Part shown: positions 51,600-60,100 of the stretch, in pieces
How the letters are laid out: the number at the start of each line of letters is the position of its first letter
Position numbering within the stretch: the first letter of the stretch is position 1
The notes under the pieces: model-generated
The model's input: the letters and a program-made list of their open reading frames with translations, nothing else
Databases searched by the model: none
What the model was told of the DNA's origin: nothing
Assembly: GCA_965227335.1 (NCBI GenBank)
Contig: CBDDFV010000010.1
Location: 186,001 to 250,000 of the forward strand
Length of the DNA: 64,000 bases
Direction of reading: 5' to 3'
Origin: CBDDFV01 sp965227335
GTDB lineage: Bacteria > Planctomycetota > Phycisphaerae > Phycisphaerales > SM1A02
Position numbers and translations under genes: made by a program

Positions 51600-52349
51600 T
51601 CACCCGCCCGACTCGCCATCCGAGGGCGTGTCCGACTCCGGCCTTTCGGAGACATCCGACGCCGGCGACCCCGGCGAAGCAACTTCGAAACGCATCTCGC
51701 CCGACTGCTGGTCAATGATCACCAGTCGCAGCAACTCGCCCGATGTGTACGACAACGTCGGCGACAGCGACGCCCGCAGACGAGCCGCGCCCGGACGACG
51801 ACCCTGCTCGAACTCCAGGAACAGCGCGGCGTCGAACCGGCTCGGATCCTGCGTCCCCCCGACTTCGATGTTCTCAACCGTCACCGACAACAACCGGCCG
51901 TACCGCTGCCGCGCCGTCGTCGCGAACGCCAGCAGCGACTCCCGTTGCGCGGCGTCCATCGGCGGCCACGAATCCAGCCACAGCGTGCGCGTCTCCGGTG
52001 TCGCGTCGAGCGTCACCTGCACCGCCTCGGCGAACATCGACTCCATCACGACCTGCTGCCGGGCCCCGTGCCAACTGATCAGAACATACCACCCGATGAG
52101 CGAAACGCTCCCGATCGTCATCGCGGCGAGCGCGATCCGTCGTCCGCCGAGGCGTCCCTCAGAGAGACGAATCCGCCGCAACGCGGACCAGGCCAGAATG
52201 AACGACACCGCCCCGGAGAACGGGCAGCACACCAGACACGCCGCGACGAGGGCGGCGACCGCCAGCGTTGACCGCCCCTCGGGGGGCGGACCGCTCGGGC
52301 CCGGCGGCGGAGGCGGAACCGGCGTGGGATCGACGTCGGGCGGGGTCAT
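51600..52349 (-). CDS. DUF4190-like membrane protein, 249 aa
   Basis: First gene of the seven-gene minus-strand operon. A proline-rich N-terminus (PTPVPPPPPGPSGPPPEG) leads to two helices (LAVAALVAACLVCCPFSGAV and IALAAMTIGSVSLIGWYVLI). The soluble domain has ARQRYGRLLSVTVEN and ends in LVIIDQQSGEMRFEVA. AGGGTGG lies upstream of the ATG at 52349. The cysteine pair CC before the Pro in the first helix is shared with its neighbour. Function unknown. Confidence 0.82.
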   Translation of the reverse strand: MTPPDVDPTPVPPPPPGPSGPPPEGRSTLAVAALVAACLVCCPFSGAVSFILAWSALRRIRLSEGRLGGRRIALAAMTIGSVSLIGWYVLISWHGARQQVVMESMFAEAVQVTLDATPETRTLWLDSWPPMDAAQRESLLAFATTARQRYGRLLSVTVENIEVGGTQDPSRFDAALFLEFEQGRRPGAARLRASLSPTLSYTSGELLRLVIIDQQSGEMRFEVASPGSPASDVSERPESDTPSDGESGG

Positions 52350-52472
52350 GGCCCGCCACCCTACGCCCGCCCCGCATGCCTGACCACCCGCGGACGGGCC
52401 GGGGCCCGCCGAAAACCGGTCCCGGCGCCAGCGTGGACGAAAGAAACGCGAGCGTCGGTCGTTGCACCCCTG

Positions 52473-53000
52473 ATGCACCGCGGCCCGACCATGCCGATCC
52501 TCGCCATCCCGCTCCCCTGCCCGGGCTGTGCGTACGACCTCGCCGGCGTGCCGGTCCTTGCGTCCCACGTGAAATGTCCCGAATGCGGCTGTGTCGCGCC
52601 GGAAGCCGCGATCCGCGACGATGCGACCCGGCGTCTTCTCGTGCAGGTCCGTGGCCGACAGGACTTCTACATCGCGACGCTGCTCTGCGCGCTCGTGCTC
52701 CTGACCGCCGCGGCGTGGGCGCGGATCGACAACGGCGTCACGGCGCTCGACCTCGGCCTGACCTTTGGTCTGATGGGCCTGGCGTGGGCTGCGTCGCGTC
52801 GCTGGACCGCCGCCCCGACCATGGTCCGCGCGACGTTTGCGATCGGCGTCGGCGCGTTCGTCATCGGGGCGGAGGCGCTCGACCGCCACGGCGTCATCGG
52901 TCCGATGGTGTGGCTCGCGACCTTGTGCGGCTGGCTCGTCACGTTCCAGGTGTGGGCGATCCGCAACCGATGGACGCGGGCCCCGTTCATGTCGCCGTGA
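52473..53000 (+). CDS. Zinc-ribbon membrane protein, 175 aa
   Basis: An N-terminal zinc ribbon (CPGCAYDLAGVPV ... KCPECGC) is followed by four membrane helices (about residues 67-83, 91-107, 117-133 and 143-163). The ribbon-plus-helices design matches other proteins of this window. Starts at 52473 or ATG 52491; neither has a clear ribosome site. Its 3' end overlaps the end of murD by 14 bases on the opposite strand. Function unknown. Confidence 0.75.
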   Translation: MHRGPTMPILAIPLPCPGCAYDLAGVPVLASHVKCPECGCVAPEAAIRDDATRRLLVQVRGRQDFYIATLLCALVLLTAAAWARIDNGVTALDLGLTFGLMGLAWAASRRWTAAPTMVRATFAIGVGAFVIGAEALDRHGVIGPMVWLATLCGWLVTFQVWAIRNRWTRAPFMSP

Positions 53001-54333
53001 CGCCGAGCGCCTCGCGAGCGAGCCGGGAGAACGCCTCGCCGCGCTGTTCGTAGTTGTCGAACTGATCCCAGCTGGCGCACCCGGGGCTGAGCAGGACCGT
53101 TTCACCGGCGCGGGCGGCGACGAACGCATCTCCCACCGCGGCCGACAACGTCGCGCTCGGCTTGGCGCGCCCCTGCGACGCCTCCACGATCGCGGGACCG
53201 ACGGCGCCGATGGCGTACATCCCGGCCACCCGCCCGGCCATGGCGGCGAGCGGCGCGAGATCGACCCCCTTGTCGTAGCCGCCGACGATCACCCGGACGG
53301 AACGGGGATCGCCCATCGCCTCGATCGCGAGCAGCGTCGCCTCCGGCGTGGTCGATTTCGAATCGTTGACGGCCCGCACGCCGTGCGCCTCAGCGACGAG
53401 CTCGAGCCGATGGGGCAGGCCGCGAAACGTGGATGCGACGTCGCGTGCGACCGCGAGGTCAACCCCCGCCGCGTGCGCCGCCGCGATCGCCATGCTCGCA
53501 TTCGCGCGATTGTGCACCCCCGGCAGAGCGAGCGTGTCAGGTCGAGGCAGACCGCCGAGATCATCGCCGGTGATGATCACATCGTCCTCCGTCTGGAACG
53601 CTCCGATGTTCTGCTTGCTCCGGGCGTAATGGTCCGGATCGCCGTGCCAGTCGAGATGATTCGGTGCGATGTTGGTCAGCACCCCGATGTGGGGCGACCA
53701 GCCGTCGGCGTCGGGACGCCGGGGGCGTCGGGTCGTCGCCGGCGCCTCGGGTCCCAGCCAGTAGAGCATCGCGCTGGAGAGTTCGAGCACGATCCACTCG
53801 TCCGCCCCGACCGTGTCGATCACATCGAGCAGCGATCCGCCGATGTTGCCCCCAAGCCGCGCGGACACGCCGGCTCCGCGGAGGATGTGATGGATCAGCG
53901 CGGCGGTCGTCGACTTCCCGGCCGTTCCGGTCACGCCGATCACGCGTTCGTGACTCGGGCGGGCGAGCCCCAGCCGCTCGATGACGAGCCCGATCTCGGT
54001 CAGCAGCGGGACGTTCGCTTCGCCCGCGGCCTGAAGATGGGGGTGGTCCCACGGATGCGGCACGGCGGGACTGACGACGACGGCGTCGGCGGAGGTGAAG
54101 TCCTCGGCGCGATGTTCACCCAGACGGAGCGTGACGCGTCCGGCGTCGACATCCGGGCGGAGGTCTTCGAGGGCGGGGGCAAGGGCCTCGGCGTCGAGCA
54201 GGTCGGTGGCGAGGACCGACGCGCCGTTCGCCGCGAGCCAGCGGATGACCCCGACGCCGCCGCCGAATCGTCCGATTCCCATGACGGTGACGGCGAGTCC
54301 GGCGGGATCAAAGGCATCGGAGCGATCAGGCAT
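52987..54333 (-). CDS. murD: UDP-N-acetylmuramoyl-L-alanine--D-glutamate ligase
   Basis: Adds D-Glu to the peptidoglycan precursor. The 448-residue protein has the N-terminal Rossmann-like domain (TVMGIGRFGGGVGVIRWLA), the ATP loop GVTGTAGKSTTAAL, the central region ITNIAPNHLDWHG-like (VLTNIAPNHLDWHG), NDSKSTTPEATL and the C-terminal motif LLSPGCASWDQFDNYEQRG, which is specific to MurD. It is solitary, not in a mur cluster. No ribosome site; TACCAT lies six bases before the ATG. Confidence 0.95.
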   Translation of the reverse strand: MPDRSDAFDPAGLAVTVMGIGRFGGGVGVIRWLAANGASVLATDLLDAEALAPALEDLRPDVDAGRVTLRLGEHRAEDFTSADAVVVSPAVPHPWDHPHLQAAGEANVPLLTEIGLVIERLGLARPSHERVIGVTGTAGKSTTAALIHHILRGAGVSARLGGNIGGSLLDVIDTVGADEWIVLELSSAMLYWLGPEAPATTRRPRRPDADGWSPHIGVLTNIAPNHLDWHGDPDHYARSKQNIGAFQTEDDVIITGDDLGGLPRPDTLALPGVHNRANASMAIAAAHAAGVDLAVARDVASTFRGLPHRLELVAEAHGVRAVNDSKSTTPEATLLAIEAMGDPRSVRVIVGGYDKGVDLAPLAAMAGRVAGMYAIGAVGPAIVEASQGRAKPSATLSAAVGDAFVAARAGETVLLSPGCASWDQFDNYEQRGEAFSRLAREALGVTAT

Positions 54334-54339
54334 GCCGGC

Positions 54340-54345
54340 ATGGTA
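54340..54345 (-). promoter_or_regulatory. Candidate leaderless -10 element of murD
   Basis: TACCAT on the minus strand ends six bases before the murD ATG, in the same GATACCAT context as the pyrB start. No SD sequence is present. Confidence 0.45.
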
Positions 54346-54442
54346 TCGATCGGCGGCGGATGTCGGCTGATCCCGAGGCGGGCGTCCTTCGTCGACCGGA
54401 GGCGTGCCGCGGCGTCCGCACGCGGGCGCGGCGGGCGTTCGG

Positions 54443-54502
54443 CGGGTGGAAGAGGAAGGAGAGGAACAGGAAGAGGGAAATGCAGAAGAGGAGAAAGAAG
54501 AA
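54443..54502 (+). repeat. Purine-rich tract
   Basis: About 60 bases, nearly all A and G, directly next to the terminator hairpin at 54503-54536. Read on the minus strand it supplies the T-rich tail of that terminator. Confidence 0.7.
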
Positions 54503-54536
54503 CGCGGGCGCCCGTCTCCTCCAACGGGCGCCCGCG
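54488..54536 (-). terminator. Terminator of the metzincin-like protease gene
   Basis: A 13-base perfect stem (54503-54515 with 54524-54536) around an 8-base loop. On the minus strand it is followed by TTCTTCTTTCTCC. It lies 59 bases past the gene's stop. Confidence 0.8.
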
Positions 54537-54595
54537 ATGGGGGCTGCGTTCAGATCGCGGACCGACGCTCGGGGCCGGTCCGGGCCGGACGGGGC

Positions 54596-56836
54596 TCAGC
54601 CGCCGTCCGTGCCCCACGCGGAGAGCAGCAGGGCGAGATCGCCCGCGCCGACGACGCCGTCCTGATCGAGGTCCGCCAGGTCGAGGTCGGTGCCCCACGC
54701 GGTGAGCAGGATCGCGAGGTCCGCCGGGTCGACGACGCCGTCGCCGTTGATGTCGGCCGACGGCGCCGGCGGGATCAATTCGCGCGGCGTGATCTCGAGG
54801 TCGATCGTATCGGTGCGGACTGACCCGCCGCTGTCCGTGGCGGTCAGCGTGATCACATGGTCGCCCGGCGTGAGGTCGGCGAAGCTGAGGATGCGGCCCG
54901 TGCCGAACTCGCCGTCAATGCTTGACGACCACACGAGGTTGCCGCCGTCGAGGCGGAGGTCCTCCGCATCCCACACCGCCGCGTGGAACGGCACGGACGC
55001 GTGCTGCGGGAAGCTGTCGCCGTCGTTCGGCGTGATGAGGAACGTGTTCGGCGGGAGGTTGCCGCCGAGGGCCATCGGCATGCTCTCCTCGATGGTGTTG
55101 TTCAGACCGTCGCTGGCGACGATGCGAAGCACGCCGTTGGCGCCGGCCGAACCGGGAACCTGGCTCGTATCGAAGGTGAAGGCGCCGTCGACGTTGTTGA
55201 GCGAGAGCGGGAGCCAGCCGTCGCCGCCGTCGCGGCTGTAGAGCAGATTGACTTCGACGGGGTCGCCGTCGACGTCGAACGCCGTCCAGCTGACGGTGAT
55301 CTCGCCGGTGATCGGACCGCCCGCCGCCGCGCGACCGCGGGGCTGGGGCTGGGCGCCGACGATCGCATCGAGGCTCACTTCGGGCGCATTGGCGCTGCGT
55401 TCACGGACGGCGAGGATCTCGCCGGTGGTGGTGTCGACGATATCGATGCGATGCACCGGTGCGCCGCCGACCGTCGCGGGCAGCACGATGCTGAACGGCG
55501 AATCGTGGTAATGCTCGCCATGCTCGTCATGACACGGCGCCGCGGTGGTGCCGGAGGCGTACCGCAGGTCGGTCAGCAGGTCGCCGTCGACGCTGAAGGT
55601 CTGGAAGGCGATGTCGCCGTCCGGCGTCGTGCCGGTGACGTCGCCGCGCGGCAGCTCGAAGACCGGCTCCCAGTCCAGCACCGCGCGATCAACGTGGTCG
55701 AGGAGGCCCGTGATCGTGATCACCGGATCCTCGTACCAGCCGCCCTGAGCGTCGCTGTCGCCCGAGCACACGATGTGCACGTTGTCCAGGAACGCCTCGT
55801 ACGTCGCTTCCCGCACGAAGGCCGAATTCGTGAGCTGACCCGCCACCATGATGTCATTCTTGCTCGCGGGGAACAGCTGCGCCAGGTTCTGCGTGTCCGC
55901 CAGATGATGCTCGACGTCGATGCCGATCGTGCCGATCGACGAGCCGTTGTGCGGCAGGCCGACGAGGTGACCGATCTCGTGCGCCATCGTCCGCTGGTGC
56001 CGGACCAGCTGCGTATTGCCGAACCCCGCCGTGCCGGGAATGCCGTTCGCCTGCCCGTTCCCGTTGAACGGATTGCCCGGCAGCCAGCCGTAGATCCACG
56101 CCGGCACCGGATAGCCGTTCGACGGCAGCGTGTTGTTCCGGATGTTCGCCAGCGCGTTCAGCAACGCGCCGTTCGAGTTGTTGATGTTCGACGTCCACGT
56201 GAACGTCGGCAGGGGCGAGATGTGATAGTCATACTCGCGCGGCGAGGAGATCGCCCGCAGAAAACCGTCGCCCACGCCCGGCTCGATCACCGACAGGTTC
56301 GGCAGACCGCCGCCCGGCGTGTAGTTGATCGGGACGTACACGATCTCCGTGATGTCCTTGCACTCGAACGTCAGGTTGTTGCGGAACCGGAAGTTGTTGT
56401 CCGGGTTGGTCTCCGGCACCGCGCCGTACGGATTGACCTGGAGTTCGAAGTCGACGTCGTCGCCCTCCGGAACGAGCACGATGAAGTTCACCGTGTGGTT
56501 GAGCACCGACAGGTTCGGCGAGGACGGTGCGGTGATCGGACCGTTGATCGAGTTGAAGGGCGAACCCGCCATCTCCACCCCGTCCACGTAGACCCGCAGG
56601 ATCACATCCACGTCCGGCACGCTGCCCGCGCCGTTGGTGTCGATCTCCGCCCGCACAAAGGTGAAGTTGTCCGCGACCCGGGGCGTGAGCCCGAGATTGA
56701 CGGACTGATTCACCACCACGGTGTCGATCGACAGATCGACGTCGCCGGCGGTCGCCGCCCCGGTCAGGGCGATCGCCCCCGCCGCCGACAACACCACCGA
56801 CGTCAGGCGACGTCGCTTCATGCTCTTCTGATTCAC
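54596..56836 (-). CDS. Secreted metzincin-like zinc metalloprotease with C-terminal dockerin-like pair
   Basis: The start is GTG 56836 (GGAG ten bases upstream) or ATG 56821; both lead into the signal peptide MKRRRLTSVVLSAAGAIALT. Counting from the ATG, residues ~26-150 form a CARDB-like beta domain. The zinc site HEIGHLVGLPH (His281, Glu282, His285, His291) matches HExxHxxGxxH. A plausible Met-turn follows in ASKNDIMVAG. Next come a middle region with His/Cys-rich CHDEHGEHYHD, two Ig-like domains and two dockerin-like units (ADINGDGVVDPADLAILL, ADLDQDGVVGAGDLALLL) at the very C-terminus. Probably a secreted or surface protease. Confidence 0.9.
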   Translation of the reverse strand: MNQKSMKRRRLTSVVLSAAGAIALTGAATAGDVDLSIDTVVVNQSVNLGLTPRVADNFTFVRAEIDTNGAGSVPDVDVILRVYVDGVEMAGSPFNSINGPITAPSSPNLSVLNHTVNFIVLVPEGDDVDFELQVNPYGAVPETNPDNNFRFRNNLTFECKDITEIVYVPINYTPGGGLPNLSVIEPGVGDGFLRAISSPREYDYHISPLPTFTWTSNINNSNGALLNALANIRNNTLPSNGYPVPAWIYGWLPGNPFNGNGQANGIPGTAGFGNTQLVRHQRTMAHEIGHLVGLPHNGSSIGTIGIDVEHHLADTQNLAQLFPASKNDIMVAGQLTNSAFVREATYEAFLDNVHIVCSGDSDAQGGWYEDPVITITGLLDHVDRAVLDWEPVFELPRGDVTGTTPDGDIAFQTFSVDGDLLTDLRYASGTTAAPCHDEHGEHYHDSPFSIVLPATVGGAPVHRIDIVDTTTGEILAVRERSANAPEVSLDAIVGAQPQPRGRAAAGGPITGEITVSWTAFDVDGDPVEVNLLYSRDGGDGWLPLSLNNVDGAFTFDTSQVPGSAGANGVLRIVASDGLNNTIEESMPMALGGNLPPNTFLITPNDGDSFPQHASVPFHAAVWDAEDLRLDGGNLVWSSSIDGEFGTGRILSFADLTPGDHVITLTATDSGGSVRTDTIDLEITPRELIPPAPSADINGDGVVDPADLAILLTAWGTDLDLADLDQDGVVGAGDLALLLSAWGTDGG

Positions 56837-57150
56837 TGGGCACACACTCCGCTCGAAGGGAAACGCGAACCGGCGACAACCGCCACGCGTCGGGAAGGCG
56901 ACACGCCGTCGTCCGGCCGGATCCTGATTGGCTCCACTCACAGTAGCGGGAACGAGCGTGGATGATCACCGAAAAAACGCGACGGGAATCGCGAATCGCG
57001 ACGAATCACCCCCCTGAATACGCAGGTTTCACCAGATTGCCGCGATGAGACGCCGCGACCTGTGAGGCGGAGCCGGAACTGCTCTCACGCTTGAGTACGG
57101 GAGAGCCCCCGGCCCGGATGCGACGAACCCGGGAGCCCGACCCGGATTGG
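56837..57150. other. Intergenic region between two minus-strand secreted-protein genes
   Basis: 314 bases without a gene. It shows a short reiterated CGCGAATCGCGACGAATC-like stretch (56979-57007) and TACTGT (minus strand, about 56938-56943) that might be a -10. No confident promoter or terminator. Confidence 0.35.
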
Positions 57151-58050
57151 TCAGCGTCCCGTCCGCCCGCCGCCGCCGTCGCCGCCCCCGCCGCCGCCGC
57201 CGCCGCGACCGCCCGTCCCGCCGCCCGTCCCCCGACCCGTCCCGCCGTCCGCCGGATCGCCCCCCGTCGCCCCGGGCGGGGCGATGAACTCCGACGCCTC
57301 GAACGCGAAATCGAACTCCGCGTACGGCCCGAGGAACGGCGGCTTGTCGAACACCCCACGCTCCGCCCGGTTGCGATTGAAACGGACCTGCGGCACGAGG
57401 CGACCCGTGATGTCCCAGGTCGTCACGCCCGGATGCTGACGCTCGGCCAACTCCAACCGACGCTCCAGCACGCGAGGCACCGTCACCAGGAAGGGCTCGC
57501 CCAGCCGCGCCCCCGACACCGGATCGACCGCCTGGCCCCGCAGCCGAAGATCACGCCCCCGTCGCTCCCGATCGAGAATCCGCACCCGCCACGTCACCTC
57601 CGCCCGATGGTCACGGTTGAACCGCCCGATCCACGACCGGATGTCCCGCACGTCGCCCCCGCCCGGACGCGCGGCCCACGCCTCCGCCGCCTTCTCATAA
57701 CTCGCCCGGGCCGCCTGCAACAACGCCCGCGGACTCGCCGTGGGGACCGATTCGTCGATGGTGACCTCCGGCGCGGCGGGCGGCGCGGGCGGCGGGACCG
57801 GATCCCGCCCGCTTTCGGGCCGGGACAGCAGGGCCGCCCGGAGCCGGTCGTTCTCCTCCTCCAACGCCTGGATCCGCAGCCGAGCCGCCGCCAGATCCGC
57901 CTCGAGATCTCCCACCCGCGACTTCAGCCGCTCGTTCTCCGCCCGCAGCTGGGCCGCGCTCTGCCCCCACGCCGGTGTCCCGCCCGCCGCGATCAGGAAG
58001 AGAACGAGAACAAAAACGGGCCGGAGATGGTTGTTTCCAAGCATCGACAT
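57151..58050 (-). CDS. Secreted coiled-coil protein with glycine-rich tail, 299 aa
   Basis: The ATG at 58050 has AGGAGC seven bases upstream. The signal peptide is followed by a leucine-heptad coiled coil at residues ~32-75 (AQLRAENERLKSRVGDLEAD, LRIQALEEENDRLRAALL). A Pro-rich linker, a helical segment and a beta domain (VTWRVRILDRERRGRDLRLR) come next. The last ~45 residues are Gly/Arg/Thr-rich, encoded by a (GCC)n-like run at about 57172-57215 that could slip. No enzyme motif. Function unknown. Confidence 0.78.
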   Translation of the reverse strand: MSMLGNNHLRPVFVLVLFLIAAGGTPAWGQSAAQLRAENERLKSRVGDLEADLAAARLRIQALEEENDRLRAALLSRPESGRDPVPPPAPPAAPEVTIDESVPTASPRALLQAARASYEKAAEAWAARPGGGDVRDIRSWIGRFNRDHRAEVTWRVRILDRERRGRDLRLRGQAVDPVSGARLGEPFLVTVPRVLERRLELAERQHPGVTTWDITGRLVPQVRFNRNRAERGVFDKPPFLGPYAEFDFAFEASEFIAPPGATGGDPADGGTGRGTGGGTGGRGGGGGGGGDGGGGRTGR

Positions 58051-58308
58051 GACATGCTCCTGCAGAGCCCCGGCGGGACGTGAACCGGGGCGACGCCTTC
58101 ATCGGATCTGGTCAATCACCCACTCCCGGGACTAGCGCCCACGCAACCGGGGATCCACCTTGCCTACCATACGGATGTATCCGATCCTCGTGGTATTCGA
58201 CCATTGCGCCTGAAACGCCGATGACCTCTTCAGGCCTGTTCGGCATTTCGGGGGAGTCTGGATCCGGATCGACCGCCTCGCGACTGTGAAAAGGAAGGAC
58301 GAACTTCG

Positions 58309-60084
58309 ATGAACGACATTCGCACGCTGCTGCGGACCGCCGGTCGTCGTCTGGGCTGGAACGCGTTTCTGCGTCATGCGCATCTCGCCGCGTTGATCGC
58401 GGCGTCGATCGCGCTCGGCCTGATGCTCATCGATCGCATTCCCGCGTCGTCCTTCGTGCCGTGGCTGATTGTCGGCCCCGCGCTCGGCGTGGCGGCGTTG
58501 TTCAGCGCCGCGGTCGCCGCGTGGGTCTGGGCGCAGCGTCGCCTGGGCGGCGATCACGTGGCCCTCGCCGTGGACGAACGGCTTGATCTGCGTGAGAAGC
58601 TCTCGACCGCGCTTGCGGTGGCCCGTGATGACGATCCCTTCGCCCGAGCCGCGGTCGCGGACGCGGTGAAGGTGGCGCAGGATGCGCGAACGCGGGAGCG
58701 GGTGCGTCGATCGTTCCCGATCGCCGCGCCGGGCAACTGGTGGATTTCCCCCGCACTCGTGATCGCCACGCTCGGGGCGTCGTTCCTGCCGCAGGCGGAT
58801 CTCTTCGCAGCGGACGAGCCGGAGCTGGTCGCGGCGAACGAGCAGTCGCGTGAGACCGTGCAGTCGGTCGAGGCGGTGGTGGAGGCGATCCAGGAGGATC
58901 CGCAGCTGGCCGAGGCCTTGTCCGACGTCCTCGGCGATCTCGCGAACGAGCCGCTCGACGGCGACGAGATGGACAAGACGCCGGAAGAACTCAAGCGTGA
59001 CGCGATCAAGAAGATCACGACGCTCAACAAGCGGCTGGAGGACATCCTCAGCGGCGAGAAGGCGATGACCGAAAAGGCGCTTGAACGCGCGTTGAAGGGT
59101 CTCGAACTCCCTGAGAACGGTCCCGGCAAGGAGTTGGCGGAAGCGCTGGCGAAGGGCGACTTCAAGGCGGCGCAGGAAGCGCTCAAGGCGCTGATGGAGG
59201 AAGCCGCGGCCGGCATGAACGAAGAAGAGCGTGAGCAGCTCGCGAAGCAGCTCGAGCAGATGGCCGAGCAGATGCAGGCCGCCGCGCAGAAGCAGGACGC
59301 GCTGGAGCAGGCGCTGAAGCAGGCGGGTCTGAACCCGCAGCTCGCGAACAATCCGCAGGCGATGCAGCAGGCGATCCAGCAGGCGCAGAATCTCAACGAG
59401 CAGCAGAAGCAGCAGCTTCAGCAGATGGCGCAGGCGTGTCAGAACGCGAACCAGATGTGCCAGGGCATGGGTCAGGCGATGGCCCAGATGGCGCAGGGCG
59501 CGCAGCAGGGCCAGATGGGGCAGATGCAGCAGGGCGGCCAGCAGATGCAGCAGATGCTCAACAACGCGGAGATGCTCCAGCAGTTGATGCAGCAGGCTCA
59601 GGCCGCGCAGAACGCGTGTCAGGGCCAGTGCAACGGGCAGGGGCAGGGCCTGCAGGCCGCGCTCCAGCAGTTCGCCCAGCAGAAGCAGGGCGGCGCGATG
59701 GGGCAGCGTGGCCAGGGTGCGGGCGGTCAGGCCCCGCGGGCCCAGACGCCCAGCGGACTCAAGATCGAACAGGCGAAGACGCCGATCACGGAAGGCGCCG
59801 TGATTGCGCGGCAGCTCATCCAGGGCCAGCAGGTCGTGGGCGAATCCACCGTGCAGCTCAAGCAGGTGATCGCGGAAGTGAAGCAGTCGCTCGAGGACGG
59901 CGTCAACGATGCGGACATCCCCCGTAAGTACCACGATGCGCACAAGCATTACTTCGGGGAGCTGGTGAAGCTGACGGAGACGATCCGGCTCGAGGATCCG
60001 CCCGCCGCGCCCCCCGCGAGCGCACCCCCGGCTGGCGATCCGCCGGCCAGTCCGCCCGCGGACCCGCCCGCGAACGAAGGCTGA
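58309..60084 (+). CDS. Membrane protein with long Gln/Met/Ala-rich helical domain, 591 aa
   Basis: AAGGAAGG (58291-58298) precedes the ATG. Membrane helices lie at about residues 22-41, 46-73 and 145-162, like the N-terminus of DUF4175-type proteins. Residues ~170-300 are acidic helices. Residues ~305-465 are extremely rich in Gln, Met and Ala, with scattered CQ/CN motifs. A conserved-looking end (YHDAHKHYFGELVKLTETIR) is followed by a Pro/Ala tail. In planctomycetes such proteins often sit near BatA/VWA genes, and one seems to start at 63889. A role in the cell envelope is inferred; no function is established. Confidence 0.82.
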   Translation: MNDIRTLLRTAGRRLGWNAFLRHAHLAALIAASIALGLMLIDRIPASSFVPWLIVGPALGVAALFSAAVAAWVWAQRRLGGDHVALAVDERLDLREKLSTALAVARDDDPFARAAVADAVKVAQDARTRERVRRSFPIAAPGNWWISPALVIATLGASFLPQADLFAADEPELVAANEQSRETVQSVEAVVEAIQEDPQLAEALSDVLGDLANEPLDGDEMDKTPEELKRDAIKKITTLNKRLEDILSGEKAMTEKALERALKGLELPENGPGKELAEALAKGDFKAAQEALKALMEEAAAGMNEEEREQLAKQLEQMAEQMQAAAQKQDALEQALKQAGLNPQLANNPQAMQQAIQQAQNLNEQQKQQLQQMAQACQNANQMCQGMGQAMAQMAQGAQQGQMGQMQQGGQQMQQMLNNAEMLQQLMQQAQAAQNACQGQCNGQGQGLQAALQQFAQQKQGGAMGQRGQGAGGQAPRAQTPSGLKIEQAKTPITEGAVIARQLIQGQQVVGESTVQLKQVIAEVKQSLEDGVNDADIPRKYHDAHKHYFGELVKLTETIRLEDPPAAPPASAPPAGDPPASPPADPPANEG

Positions 60085-60086
60085 TC

Positions 60087-60092
60087 TATGAT
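60087..60092 (+). promoter_or_regulatory. Candidate leaderless -10 element of the iron-type binding-protein gene
   Basis: TATGAT ends eight bases before the ATG at 60101, within the 16-base gap after the upstream gene. No SD sequence lies between. Same hexamer and spacing as before holA. Confidence 0.5.
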
Positions 60093-60100
60093 CGTCAGCG

